This document shows positions 41,453-50,190 of a DNA stretch of 64,000 bases, piece after piece. A program made the position numbers and the translations under genes. Every line of letters starts with the position of its first letter. The first letter of the stretch is position 1. The stretch is taken from the NCBI RefSeq assembly GCF_902459615.1, contig NZ_CABPSA010000001.1, positions 558,001 to 622,000 of the forward strand, written 5' to 3'. The notes below the pieces were generated by a model. The model was not told the origin of the DNA. It was given only the letters and a program-made list of their open reading frames with translations, and ran no database searches. The DNA is from Pandoraea commovens. GTDB lineage: Bacteria > Pseudomonadota > Gammaproteobacteria > Burkholderiales > Burkholderiaceae.

Positions 41453-42110
41453 CGCGTCCTCCCCGAGTCGTGCCGTCGAGCGGCAAGCGCGTCAGGCGTG
41501 TCACTTGCGCAGATGAGGAAGAAGACGATGACGCTGCTGCCGCTCCACCCGCCTGCGCCGCACGCAATGCCGCCGCAAGCATCTGTCTGCCGCGTGCGAG
41601 CCGCGACATGACCGTGCCCGCGGGCACGCCGACGATCGTCTCGATTTCCCGGTAGCTCATATCCTCCATCTCACGCAAAACCAGCACTTCGCGGAACACG
41701 ACCGGCAAGCCCGCGAGGGCTTCGCGCACCAGCGCACATTCGTCGCGGCGTACGGCCCGCATTTCCGGATCGCCCGATGACGCGTCGTCCCAGCCCGGCA
41801 GACGATCCGCCTCGTGCAAACCGTGCATGGCTTCGTCGAATGGGGTGCCGTCGGCGGCATCGGAGCGGCGTCGCCACTCGGTCATCCAGGTATTGCGCAC
41901 GATGGCCAACAGCCACGCCCTCGCATTCTCGCCACGAAAGCCATCGAAGAAGCGCAGCGCACGCAGATAGGCCTCCTGCACGATGTCATCCGCATCGCTT
42001 GCGCTGCCCGAGAGCCAGCGCGCGAGGTTGTAGGCCGCATCGAGATGCGGCAAGGCCAGCGCTTCGAATCGTCCTGACGCCTGAGCGCCGGGGGTTTCCG
42101 CATCGGTCAC
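41445..42110 (-). CDS. ECF-type RNA polymerase sigma factor
   Basis: This 221-residue sigma-70 family protein starts at GTG 42110 (GGGAG 6 nt upstream); the longer frame to 42227 is Arg/Cys-rich and unlikely. It has sigma region 2 ('YNLARWLSGSASDADDIVQEAYLRALRFFDGFRGENARAWLLAIVRNTWM') and region 4 ('LPVVFREVLVLREMEDMSYREIETIVGVPAGTVMSRLARGRQML'). A Ser-rich C-terminal run of seven Ser residues follows, which is slippage-prone. The anti-sigma gene follows with overlap; cupredoxin and metallophosphoesterase genes precede it in the same direction. Confidence 0.93.
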   Translation of the reverse strand: MTDAETPGAQASGRFEALALPHLDAAYNLARWLSGSASDADDIVQEAYLRALRFFDGFRGENARAWLLAIVRNTWMTEWRRRSDAADGTPFDEAMHGLHEADRLPGWDDASSGDPEMRAVRRDECALVREALAGLPVVFREVLVLREMEDMSYREIETIVGVPAGTVMSRLARGRQMLAAALRAAQAGGAAAASSSSSSSAQVTRLTRLPLDGTTRGGRDE

Positions 42111-42270
42111 CGGGATCTCCCGAGATCGGGCAACATCGTGCCCGCGTGAGTCGGACTGACGCTGTGCGCGACATCGCGAACGGCATCTCGAACAACATCG
42201 CGATGATCGTCGCAGGCGCGCGCACACAACGTCAGTGGGCTCATTGAATCACATCTGCTCGCGCGAACGG

Positions 42271-42684
42271 TCATTTCACGACGATCACCCCCGTCATATG
42301 GGGATGAATCGCACAGTAGTACGGGTACGTTCCCGGCTTGTCGAAGGTGAACGCGAACGTGCCGTCGGTATCGAGCGCGCCGGATGCAAACGTGCGTGGA
42401 TTCGACGAACTCGTGACGGTGTGCGGCTCGTCGTCGCGATTGGTCCACGTCACGCGCGTGCCAGCTTTGACGGTGAGCGTCGCGGGCGAAAAGGTGAAGT
42501 TATCGATGTGGACTGCGCCCGAATCTGTGGCAGCGGCGGCGGCCTCGGCTCGCCCGGCGAGCACGAGCATGCCCGTCGCCGCGACGGCGAAACCTGCCAG
42601 CAGCGTGCGACGTTGCGCGGCATGCGGGCTCAGGCGTGACGAAGAAGACAAAGAAGACGATTTCATGGCGGCGCCCCGGGTCAT
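42271..42684 (-). CDS. Exported cupredoxin
   Basis: This 137-residue protein starts at ATG 42684, overlapping the phosphoesterase stop as ATGA; ATG 42666 is an alternative (131 residues). It has an N-terminal twin-arginine-like signal (AQRRTLLAGFAVAATG...), cleaved near AEAAAA. The plastocyanin/azurin-like fold has type-1 copper ligands His in 'DEPHTVTSS', then Cys, His and Met in 'YYCAIHPHMTG'. It should carry electrons or copper in the periplasm. Its place between an exported phosphoesterase and an ECF sigma factor suggests a copper/oxidative envelope response. Confidence 0.9.
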   Translation of the reverse strand: MTRGAAMKSSSLSSSSRLSPHAAQRRTLLAGFAVAATGMLVLAGRAEAAAAATDSGAVHIDNFTFSPATLTVKAGTRVTWTNRDDEPHTVTSSSNPRTFASGALDTDGTFAFTFDKPGTYPYYCAIHPHMTGVIVVK

Positions 42685-43667
42685 GACGCCAGCGTGGTGT
42701 CGCCCAACAGCGGCGCACCGTCCAGCGAGGTGAAATCGACGCGGCGAATCCCCAACGTCTGCCGCAGTTGCGATGCGTCGACCTTCAGCGGTCCCGGCCC
42801 CGGGCCGTCGCCGGGCGAAGGCTGCGGAAACGCCGTCGACATGGCGGTCTGCATTCGCACGTTGCCTTCGACTTTTTGCAGCACCTGATGGATGTGACCG
42901 TTGAGCACCGTCACCGACCCGAACGGACGCAGCAACGCGAGCGCCCGGTCGCCGTCGTCCGTTCCCCATCCCCACGCCGGATAAACGGACCAGAGCGGCA
43001 TGTGGGTGAACACGACGAGCGGCGTGCTGCGCGAGCGTGTCTTGAGATCGGCGGCGAGCCAGTCGAGTTGAGCGTCGCCAAGGTAGCCCATGCCGCCCGC
43101 CTTGAGATTGAGGACGTTCACGAGGGCAATGAAATGCACGCCCTGCTGGTCGAAGCTGTACCACCCCTTACCGCGACTTTCCGGGGCAAAGCGCGCGAAG
43201 AATGCCTGACCGTCGCTGTCGATCACGTCATGCTCGCCCGGCACGTAGTGGGTCTCAAGACCCGCGCCGTTCACGATCTGTTGCGCGGTATCGAACTCTT
43301 CGGGGCGGGAAAGATGGCTGACGTCGCCGGTGTGCAGCATGAACGCCGGGCGCTGCGCGGCGCCCCGGATGCGGGTGATCGCCGATTGAAGTGTTGCCGC
43401 CGGGTCGGGATTCGGCGCTTTGTTGAAGCCGATGTGGCTATCGCTGATCTGAACGAACGAGAGCGTGCCGGACGATGGCTTCTCGGCAGCGGCGGCTGTC
43501 GTGCCGCCCAACATCGCCGCGAGCGGGAGGCCGCGTGGCACGCCGCCGTCGAGCGTCCACAAAATCCCCGCCCCAGCCCACGCCAGACAGGCCATCGCAC
43601 GACGACGCGACATCGCTGGCGCGTCGTCTACGTCTTTCCCATCGTCCTTCGGATCCCGATCGCTCAT
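42681..43667 (-). CDS. Tat-exported metallophosphoesterase
   Basis: This 328-residue calcineurin-like phosphoesterase has an N-terminal signal with SRRRAMACLAWAGAGIL (twin-arginine type). Metal motifs in order are D-S-H in 'QISDSHIGF', GDVSH, 'GEHD' (in place of the usual GNHD), 'FTHMPL' and GHIH. Asn to Glu at the GNHD position is unusual, because that Asn normally coordinates metal. It is the first gene of the operon leading into the cupredoxin, ECF sigma and anti-sigma genes. The substrate is unknown. Confidence 0.88.
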   Translation of the reverse strand: MSDRDPKDDGKDVDDAPAMSRRRAMACLAWAGAGILWTLDGGVPRGLPLAAMLGGTTAAAAEKPSSGTLSFVQISDSHIGFNKAPNPDPAATLQSAITRIRGAAQRPAFMLHTGDVSHLSRPEEFDTAQQIVNGAGLETHYVPGEHDVIDSDGQAFFARFAPESRGKGWYSFDQQGVHFIALVNVLNLKAGGMGYLGDAQLDWLAADLKTRSRSTPLVVFTHMPLWSVYPAWGWGTDDGDRALALLRPFGSVTVLNGHIHQVLQKVEGNVRMQTAMSTAFPQPSPGDGPGPGPLKVDASQLRQTLGIRRVDFTSLDGAPLLGDTTLAS

Positions 43668-43738
43668 GGCACACCTCCACAGAATGAGGGCGCCCGGTTC
43701 GTCACCATGACTGAGTTTCGAGCGCGCCGTTATCTGTA

Positions 43739-43766
43739 ATACCGGCGCACCCGACGATTTATTCCC
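43739..43766 (-). promoter_or_regulatory. ECF-type promoter candidate
   Basis: On the minus strand GGGAAT (43766-43761) is followed by 16 bases and CGGTAT (43744-43739), about 70 bp upstream of the phosphoesterase start. GGAA-type -35 boxes with 16-17 bp spacing are typical ECF promoters, so the sigma factor encoded in this operon could be autoregulated. Confidence 0.45.
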
Positions 43767-43811
43767 GAACGCCTGAGCGACGTTGCGAAGGGACGAACTT
43801 CGAAGCTGGGA

Positions 43812-44735
43812 TCAAAGCGGTGAGTAGTTCCAGCGGGGAAGCACGCCGGCACGGCCATAAGTCACCCAGGTCGGCGCGCCCGGAGAGACGTCCAGCACGG
43901 TCTTCTGGTAATCGCTACCGACGCCGCCGGCGTCCGCCGCGCGCTGGCGCAACAGCGGCCCCGGATCGACCGGATTTCCGTTGCGACGCAATTCGAAATG
44001 CAGGTGAGGCCCTGTGGCCGTTCCCGTGCGTCCGATGGCGCCGATCCGCTCACCAGTTGAGACGGTGTCGCCTATGCGAAGGTCCTCCACGACAGCCGAC
44101 AAATGCGCGTAGAGGGTCTCACTCCCGTACCTGTGCGAGATCACGATGTACCGCCCATAGCCGTATTGCTGGAACCCGATGAACTTCACTTCGCCATCGG
44201 CGGCCGCGCGAACCGGCGTGCCGACAGGGGCAGCGAAGTCGACGCCGGTGTGACTGTGCGACACCCGACGGACCGGGTGGCGTCGCGTGCCGAATTCAGA
44301 CGTGATACGCCCCCCGGCGACCGGCATGACAAACGACTTGGTCTGTGCTGACGGGCGGATGTTCGTCGGCTGCGAAAACAAACCCGGACGTGCCAGCCCT
44401 GCCGGCATCCACGGGCCGACGGCCGACACGTGCAAAGGCGAGTTCGGTGCGTTCGTGCTGCTTGTGCCGTTGCCGAATTGACCACGTGACGCCTGCGACA
44501 CCATTGACACCGGCGTGTCGAGAACGAACAACGGCACCGTGGTTAGTCGCGGATGCGCCTGCAGCGGCCCGTTAGCAGCCGCCAGCACCGACAGCGGTGC
44601 GACCAGCCAAAGTCCGAAGGCAACAGCGACGGCTGCCCCGGGCGGGCGGGCACACTCGCCCTGCCCTCGCTGGCGCTGCGCGGTGCTGCCCAACGCGGCG
44701 CGCATGCACCAAACGAAAGAAGTAGAGAAAGACAT
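43812..44735 (-). CDS. M23-family metallopeptidase
   Basis: This 307-residue protein has an N-terminal hydrophobic signal/anchor (about residues 33-52), a Ser/Pro/Asn-rich linker, and a LytM/M23 domain at about 140-265. Zinc ligands are His and Asp in 'HTGVDFAAPVGTPV' and His in 'GPHLHFELRRNG'. The 'FGTRRHPVRRVSHSHTGVD' segment matches active, not degenerate, M23 proteins. It should cut or regulate peptidoglycan cross-bridges in the periplasm. A pair of 10-bp direct repeats lies upstream. Confidence 0.9.
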   Translation of the reverse strand: MSFSTSFVWCMRAALGSTAQRQRGQGECARPPGAAVAVAFGLWLVAPLSVLAAANGPLQAHPRLTTVPLFVLDTPVSMVSQASRGQFGNGTSSTNAPNSPLHVSAVGPWMPAGLARPGLFSQPTNIRPSAQTKSFVMPVAGGRITSEFGTRRHPVRRVSHSHTGVDFAAPVGTPVRAAADGEVKFIGFQQYGYGRYIVISHRYGSETLYAHLSAVVEDLRIGDTVSTGERIGAIGRTGTATGPHLHFELRRNGNPVDPGPLLRQRAADAGGVGSDYQKTVLDVSPGAPTWVTYGRAGVLPRWNYSPL

Positions 44736-44813
44736 CGCTCGAAAAACTCAGTCGGAGACGACGCAGTCTACGGGGCGATGTGGCGCTATTTGATAGGAAA
44801 AGACTCAAAATTA

Positions 44814-44844
44814 CCGCAAGTTGCGGCCAAAACCCCGCAAGTTG
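44814..44844. repeat. Two 10-bp direct repeats, 21 bp apart
   Basis: CCGCAAGTTG occurs at 44814-44823 and 44835-44844, start to start 21 bp, or two helical turns. It lies 79-109 bp upstream of the M23 peptidase start, in an AT-richer gap. The arrangement suits a regulator binding as tandem monomers or dimers on one face of the DNA. Confidence 0.5.
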
Positions 44845-44906
44845 GGATTTTTCACTACGCGACGAACGGACCTACGCGAGCGCCCGACACGGCGTCGCCA
44901 GGCAGG

Positions 44907-45923
44907 TCAGCGTCGCGTGCCGGGACGCGCACGCTTAATGGCGTACATCGCCTCGTCGGCGTGATCCATCAGTTGCGTCATGTCTGTGCCGTCGTCAGGC
45001 AGCATGGCGATGCCGACGCTCACCCCCAGTTCGAGCGACTTGCCTTCGAATTCGAACGGCGCGCCCACTTCCTGCGCCAGTCGCTGGCTGTGTGCCTCGG
45101 CGTCTTCACGCGAGTGAATGCCACACAGGATCATGCCGAACTCGTCGCCACCCACGCGAGCGATCGTATCCGAGCGTCGCGCCGTGGCGTTCATGCGCTC
45201 GGCAGCGGCGCGAATGGCGGCGTCGCCCGCACGATGTCCGTAGCGGTCGTTGATGGGCTTGAGCCCGTCCATATCGATGTTTAGAATGCCCAGCCGCGAC
45301 GACGAACGCAGCGCCAGATGCACGGCCTGCCGCAAGCGGTCGTAGAACAACGCGCGATTGGGCAGGCCGGTGAGCGCGTCGTGCGTGGCTTGCAAATAGA
45401 GCTGACTCGTCTCGAAGCGCGCCGCATGGAACATCGCCGCGGCAATAAGTTCGCTCATCAGTTCGAGCGTGCGGACGTCGGCATCGGGGAACGCCGACGG
45501 GTCCGGCGCGAAGACCTTGAGCACACCGACGGTCGTGTCCAGATGCTTGAGCGGTGTGACGATCATCGAGCGCAGACCAACCTTGCGGCAGGCCTCGCGG
45601 TCGACACGCGAATCGGTCTCGGAATCGTCGCAGCGAAGGATCTCGCCCGTCTTCACACACTGGCCCGAGAGCGAGCCGTCGCGCGACAGACGCATGCCCA
45701 ACAGGTTGGCCGCGACACCGGACGCCGCCCGGTACACCATGTCGTCGCCCTCGGCCAGCTCCACCACCGCGCCGTTCGCCTGCGTCAGGTGCTGCACCCG
45801 CTCCGTCACAAAGGCCATCACGCCGCCGAGATCCAGACCGAGTTTGGCAATTTCGGTTTGTGTTTTGACGATCTCCAAAAGCGTGCTGCTTTCGGGCATA
45901 ACGGCGACAGCGTTTTGGCTCAC
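44907..45923 (-). CDS. GAF-GGDEF diguanylate cyclase
   Basis: This 338-residue protein has an N-terminal GAF domain at about 15-165 ('VTERVQHLTQANGAVVELAEGDDMVYRAASG', 'SLSGQCVKTGEILRCDDSETD') and a GGDEF domain at about 175-335 with the intact catalytic motif GGDEF and 'HDALTGLPNRALFYDRL'. An RxxD I-site is not clearly present at the expected place. No membrane helix, so it is a cytosolic c-di-GMP synthase controlled by a small ligand. Confidence 0.92.
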   Translation of the reverse strand: MSQNAVAVMPESSTLLEIVKTQTEIAKLGLDLGGVMAFVTERVQHLTQANGAVVELAEGDDMVYRAASGVAANLLGMRLSRDGSLSGQCVKTGEILRCDDSETDSRVDREACRKVGLRSMIVTPLKHLDTTVGVLKVFAPDPSAFPDADVRTLELMSELIAAAMFHAARFETSQLYLQATHDALTGLPNRALFYDRLRQAVHLALRSSSRLGILNIDMDGLKPINDRYGHRAGDAAIRAAAERMNATARRSDTIARVGGDEFGMILCGIHSREDAEAHSQRLAQEVGAPFEFEGKSLELGVSVGIAMLPDDGTDMTQLMDHADEAMYAIKRARPGTRR

Positions 45924-46024
45924 GACCTATCCTGTTCTTCAAAAAGCGTGAACCCGCAATGTACCATCGCGCGTTTGGAAACTCATCTCAAAACGCCCGG
46001 CAAAGTGCCGCAAGCGTCAACGAA

Positions 46025-47176
46025 TCACAACGCAGCGGCTGGCGTCACGTCAGGCTGACGCGGCAGCAGACGCCTTGCGGCGGGTCCGCTCACATGCCGG
46101 TGCAGCGCGCCGCCGAGCAGCGTGCAGACGATCAGCGCGGGCACGTAGACGAGGAACGTCCAGCGCATGTCGTTACCTGCGAGCGCACGGTAGGCTGGCG
46201 TCACGGCCAGCACGACGAACATGTGGCTGAGGTAGATCTCGTAACTCCAGCGGCCCATTTGCGTCAGCCAGCCGAAGCCGCGCGGCATGGCGCGCACAGA
46301 GCCATGCGCGGCGGCAAGCCACAGCGCCGCACTCAGACACAACAGCAACATGACGTGATCGTGCAAACGCGGCCACAACACGTCGTTGAAAAATACGACG
46401 GCAAGCAACCCCGCCACGCCTAGCACGCCAAGGCCTCGGGCAACACCTCGCGAGAGCGTCACGCGTTGCATCAGCAATGCCGTGAGCACGCCCCAGGCAA
46501 TCGCCGCCATGCCGGGAAGATAAGCCTTCTCCTGCCAGATTTCGTTGCCTGCCAGCGCCGCGCGCGTCCACGGCAGCGAGACGGCAAGCGCCACGAGCGC
46601 GAGCACGCGCCACGGCCCGCGCAGCAACAGACAGAGCAATGGGAACGCCAGATAGAAACACTCTTCGATGGAGAGCGACCAGAGCACGTCCCATCCGCCC
46701 GGCAGCCAGTTCGTGCGGCCTTCGTACCAGTTGAGCGTCATCGTGAGCGCCGACGTCACGGCACCGGCGAGCGACTGCCCCGGCTTGTTGATCACGAACG
46801 TCGGCACGCCGAGCAAGTGCATCACCGACAGCACCGCCAGCAGCAAGAGCAACAACGGGAAGATGCGAACGGCGCGCATCGCGTAGAAGTGACGCCAGCG
46901 CATGGCGTCGAGCGAGCCGTAGCGTTCCAGCGAACGACGCGTAATCACAAAACCGGAAATCACGAAGAAGACGAACACGGCTTCGTAACCGTTGAAACTG
47001 ATGCCCTTCACGATGCGCTCGGGCAACACGTCCCCCAACAAACTTGGGCCGAGTGGCAGACGAAACTTCAGGGCGAGGTGGTGAACGACGACGAACAGGA
47101 TGGACAAGCCGCGCAGCAGGTCGATGCCGTCGTTGCGCGTGCGCAGCGCAGGCGCTGGCGCCGGGGGTAAAGCCAT
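46025..47176 (-). CDS. Acyltransferase 3 (OafA/YrhL-type) membrane protein
   Basis: This 383-residue protein with about ten hydrophobic segments starts at ATG 47176 (CGGAG 5 nt upstream). Family motifs are 'DGIDLLRGLSILFVVVHHL' with the catalytic His pair, 'FFVISGFVITRR' and 'WSLSIEECFYLAFPL'. It should O-acylate a surface polysaccharide or lipid. It stands alone, divergent from a PAP2 phosphatase, without glycan synthesis genes nearby. Confidence 0.9.
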   Translation of the reverse strand: MALPPAPAPALRTRNDGIDLLRGLSILFVVVHHLALKFRLPLGPSLLGDVLPERIVKGISFNGYEAVFVFFVISGFVITRRSLERYGSLDAMRWRHFYAMRAVRIFPLLLLLLAVLSVMHLLGVPTFVINKPGQSLAGAVTSALTMTLNWYEGRTNWLPGGWDVLWSLSIEECFYLAFPLLCLLLRGPWRVLALVALAVSLPWTRAALAGNEIWQEKAYLPGMAAIAWGVLTALLMQRVTLSRGVARGLGVLGVAGLLAVVFFNDVLWPRLHDHVMLLLCLSAALWLAAAHGSVRAMPRGFGWLTQMGRWSYEIYLSHMFVVLAVTPAYRALAGNDMRWTFLVYVPALIVCTLLGGALHRHVSGPAARRLLPRQPDVTPAAAL

Positions 47177-47376
47177 GAAAACTCCGGAAAGTGTGCGGGG
47201 GGTCACACCGCAGACATCGTACTATGACGTTCTCCCGGTGACACCCCATCGAATTCGACGGGGTTACCGGGGTGCATATCGCACCGCCCCATGACAATTT
47301 GGTTTCGTCACGGCGGCACGCGTAAGATAGCGCTTTCGCCCGGAGCGCCCTGCTCCCGGGCCGTCATTCGGCAGTC

Positions 47377-48060
47377 ATGTCTAACTTCTGGATCACCATT
47401 ACCGATTTCGGTAGCGCCGCCGTCACGGTGCCGCTGGCCGCCGCCCTCATCCTCTGGTTGCTTTCCGCACGCGCATGGCACGCCGCCTTCGCCTGGATTG
47501 CGCTGTTTGGCGCGGGCTCTCTCGTCGTGGCCGTCTCGAAGGTCATGTTCCTCGGCTGGGGGCTTGGCGTTCGTGAGATAGATTTCACCGGCGTGAGCGG
47601 CCATACGTTTTTTGCCGCGACGGTCTATCCGGTCATCGCATGGCTGCTGCTGAGTAAGCTGCCGTGGCCGTGGCGGGTACTCGGCACCGTGGTCGCGGCG
47701 GCCGGGAGCGTGGCCGTAGGCGTCTCACGGGTTGCGCTGTCGGCGCATTCGGTCTCGGAGTCGATTGCGGGCTGTATCGTCGGATTCTCGGTCTGTGCGG
47801 CATTCGCGTGGTACACGCGCGGCGACGATGCGCCTAACCTGAAGACGCTGCCGATGGCCGCGAGTCTGTTCGTGCTCATGATGTGGCTGCACGGAGAGAG
47901 TGTGCCGACGCAACGCTGGATCACCGACATCGCGCTCATCATGTCGGGCCGCGAACAGCCCTTCAAACGCTATAGCTGGCTGGCCCGCAAGCCCGCGCCA
48001 GCACCGGCGATACCGGTGGCGCCTGCACTTCCAACGCCGAGCCCTGCTCCAGTGCGTTAG
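47377..48060 (+). CDS. PAP2-family membrane phosphatase
   Basis: This 227-residue protein has several membrane helices and PAP2 motifs: SGH in 'DFTGVSGHTFFA' (normally PSGH) and the 'SRVALSAHSVSE' motif, in which the final acidic residue is Glu instead of Asp. The C-terminus is a Pro/Ala-rich tail (about residues 205-227). It probably dephosphorylates lipid phosphates such as undecaprenyl or phosphatidyl substrates. It is divergent from the acyltransferase, which would fit a shared envelope function. Confidence 0.85.
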   Translation: MSNFWITITDFGSAAVTVPLAAALILWLLSARAWHAAFAWIALFGAGSLVVAVSKVMFLGWGLGVREIDFTGVSGHTFFAATVYPVIAWLLLSKLPWPWRVLGTVVAAAGSVAVGVSRVALSAHSVSESIAGCIVGFSVCAAFAWYTRGDDAPNLKTLPMAASLFVLMMWLHGESVPTQRWITDIALIMSGREQPFKRYSWLARKPAPAPAIPVAPALPTPSPAPVR

Positions 48061-48134
48061 GCCGTCGCTGCGCGCGGGCGCAACTTGTCTCAGATCAGAG
48101 TAGTCATACGTGGCGTGCGTTATATTCAGTGAAA

Positions 48135-48154
48135 CGCACGACCCACGTCGTGCG
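48135..48154 (+). promoter_or_regulatory. 8-bp stem-loop just before the phaC ribosome site
   Basis: CGCACGAC and GTCGTGCG form a perfect stem with a CCAC loop, ending 7 bp before CGGAG and 17 bp before the phaC ATG. As RNA it could affect translation; as DNA it could be an operator. A TATATT -10-like element lies at 48121. Confidence 0.5.
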
Positions 48155-48171
48155 ACCGAACGGAGTCCGCC

Positions 48172-50190
48172 ATGCCTGCTCGCAGTGACAAGACGTCCCG
48201 CTCCACGACTGCCCGACCCAGCAAGTCCCGCACCACGGCGGAAGTGCCGCCACCACCGGCTTCGTCCACTGCCTCTAGGTCTCGCGGCGCGCCCAAGACG
48301 GCCAACCCGCCCACGCGTCGGACTGTGCCGCATGGAGCGACTCCCGATCCCTCGGTAACGCACAAGGCAACGCCAGCCACGCCCGAGTCGAAGCCATCGG
48401 AAGCGTCCTCGTCCCCTTCATCCCCCTGCGCCACACCACTCAGCTCGTTCACCGACCATCTCGATCGTGCCGCAATGGCGACGACCGCGCGTTTCACCGG
48501 CAACGTCTCCCTCGCCGCCGTCGCCCTCGCATGGGCCGACTGGGTCATGCACGCGGCGACCGCGCCCGGCCATCAGTTGAACGTGTTCAAGGCCTTCGCC
48601 GCCATCGACAAGCCTGCAAGCGCCGGTGCCACGAACACCGGAGGTCCGCACGAAGCCGACCGGCGCTTTCGCGATCCGTCATGGGACAAGCCGCCGTTCT
48701 CCTGGTGGCGCGAGCGATTCCTGCGCACGCAGGCATTTGTCGACGAGATGACCGGCGAGATTCCCGGTGTCGACCCGCACCATCGCGATGTCGTGCGCTT
48801 CATGGCGCGACAGTGGCTCGACGTCTTTTCACCGAGCAATCAGTGGTGGGCGAACCCCGAAGTGCTCTCGTCGATTCGCGAGACGCAGGGGCAGAACCTC
48901 GTCAAGGGCGCACAACGCTGGTGGTCGGATCTGCGGGATATGGCAGCAGGCAACGCCCCCGGCGCAGGTCCCGACGCGTGCAAGGCGTTTCGCGTCGGAC
49001 ACGAAATCGCCGCCACGCCGGGCAAGGTCGTCTATCGCAATGCGTTCTTCGAACTTCTGCAATATGCGCCTGCGCAGGCGCAGACCTGGCGCGAACCCAT
49101 ACTGATCGTGCCGTCGTGGCTGCTGAAGTACTACATCCTCGATCTGGAAGCGCAGCATTCGCTGGTGGCCTATCTGGTGTCGCAAGGCCATAGCGTCTTC
49201 ATGATCTCGTGGCACAACCCTGGTCCGGAAGATCGTGACCGGGGCCTCGAAGACTATCTGGAATCGGGCCTGTTGACGGCCTTGCGCGAAGTGCGTCGCA
49301 TAACCGGCGACGTGCCCGTCCACGCCTGCGGCTACTGTCTCGGCGGCACCCTGCTCGCCATCGCAGCGGCGACACTGGCGCGTCAATCGGAGTCAACCGG
49401 TCCGTCAGGGAAAACGAAGCACAAAGCAGACGACGCCGGGACGCTCGCCAGCGTCACATTGCTCGCCGCGCAAACGGACTTCAGCGAACCGGGAGAGTTG
49501 GGCCTGTTCATCGACGCGAGTCAGGTCGCATATCTCGAAGCGATGATGTGGCGGCAAGGATTCATCGGTGGGGAACAACTTGCAGGCACCTTCCAGTTGC
49601 TCAATTCGCGCGACCTGATCTGGTCGCGTCTCATGCACGACTATCTGCTCGGAGAACCGGCACAGACGACCGACTTCACCGTCTGGAACGCCGATACCAC
49701 GCGCATTCCCGCTCGCCTGCACAGTCAATGTCTGCGCGAACTCTATCTGAACAACGCGCTGGCGACGGGCACGCTCAAAATCGGCGGGCAACCGGTGGCA
49801 CTCTCGGATATTCGTGTACCGATGTTCGTCGTGGCGACCGAGCGTGATCACATTTCTCCGTGGCGCTCGGTGTACAAGATGCACCTGTTGAACCACGGCG
49901 ATCTCACGTTCGCGCTCGTCTCGGGCGGGCACAACGTGGGGGTGGTGTGCGAGCCGGGACATGCACGCAGTCATCACCGGGTCGCCACGCGCGTAGCCGG
50001 TTCGGCCTATCGCGACCCGGACGAGTGGTTCGGCGCGACACCCGCGATGCAAAGCTCATGGTGGCCCGCATGGCAGGCGTGGCTGCTGGCGCAAGGAAAA
50101 CACGGGGGCGGCGACAAACCTGTCGACGCCCCCTGGCCGCCAGCGACTTCGCTCGGCGACGCGCCCGGTACTTACGTGCTCGAACGCTGA
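48172..50190 (+). CDS. phaC: Polyhydroxyalkanoate synthase (class I-type) with long N-terminal extension
   Basis: This 672-residue enzyme polymerises (R)-3-hydroxyacyl-CoA into PHA granules. The alpha/beta-hydrolase triad is Cys389 in the lipase-like box GYCLGG, Asp559 in 'ERDHISPW' and His587 in 'SGGHN'. The 'NPEVLSSIRETQGQN' and 'PILIVPSWLLKYYILDL' segments are typical of PhaC. The first 90-100 residues are a low-complexity Ser/Thr/Pro/Lys/Arg-rich tail, making it longer than usual class I enzymes of about 590. A phasin-like gene and phaB are convergent on the other strand; phaA is absent here. Confidence 0.93.
   Translation: MPARSDKTSRSTTARPSKSRTTAEVPPPPASSTASRSRGAPKTANPPTRRTVPHGATPDPSVTHKATPATPESKPSEASSSPSSPCATPLSSFTDHLDRAAMATTARFTGNVSLAAVALAWADWVMHAATAPGHQLNVFKAFAAIDKPASAGATNTGGPHEADRRFRDPSWDKPPFSWWRERFLRTQAFVDEMTGEIPGVDPHHRDVVRFMARQWLDVFSPSNQWWANPEVLSSIRETQGQNLVKGAQRWWSDLRDMAAGNAPGAGPDACKAFRVGHEIAATPGKVVYRNAFFELLQYAPAQAQTWREPILIVPSWLLKYYILDLEAQHSLVAYLVSQGHSVFMISWHNPGPEDRDRGLEDYLESGLLTALREVRRITGDVPVHACGYCLGGTLLAIAAATLARQSESTGPSGKTKHKADDAGTLASVTLLAAQTDFSEPGELGLFIDASQVAYLEAMMWRQGFIGGEQLAGTFQLLNSRDLIWSRLMHDYLLGEPAQTTDFTVWNADTTRIPARLHSQCLRELYLNNALATGTLKIGGQPVALSDIRVPMFVVATERDHISPWRSVYKMHLLNHGDLTFALVSGGHNVGVVCEPGHARSHHRVATRVAGSAYRDPDEWFGATPAMQSSWWPAWQAWLLAQGKHGGGDKPVDAPWPPATSLGDAPGTYVLER

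Noticed and set aside
47220-47270. Imperfect stem GGTGACACCCC / GGGGTTACC between acyltransferase and PAP2 genes
   Set aside because: Mismatched stem with a long loop in a divergent region; no T-run and no clear operator pattern.
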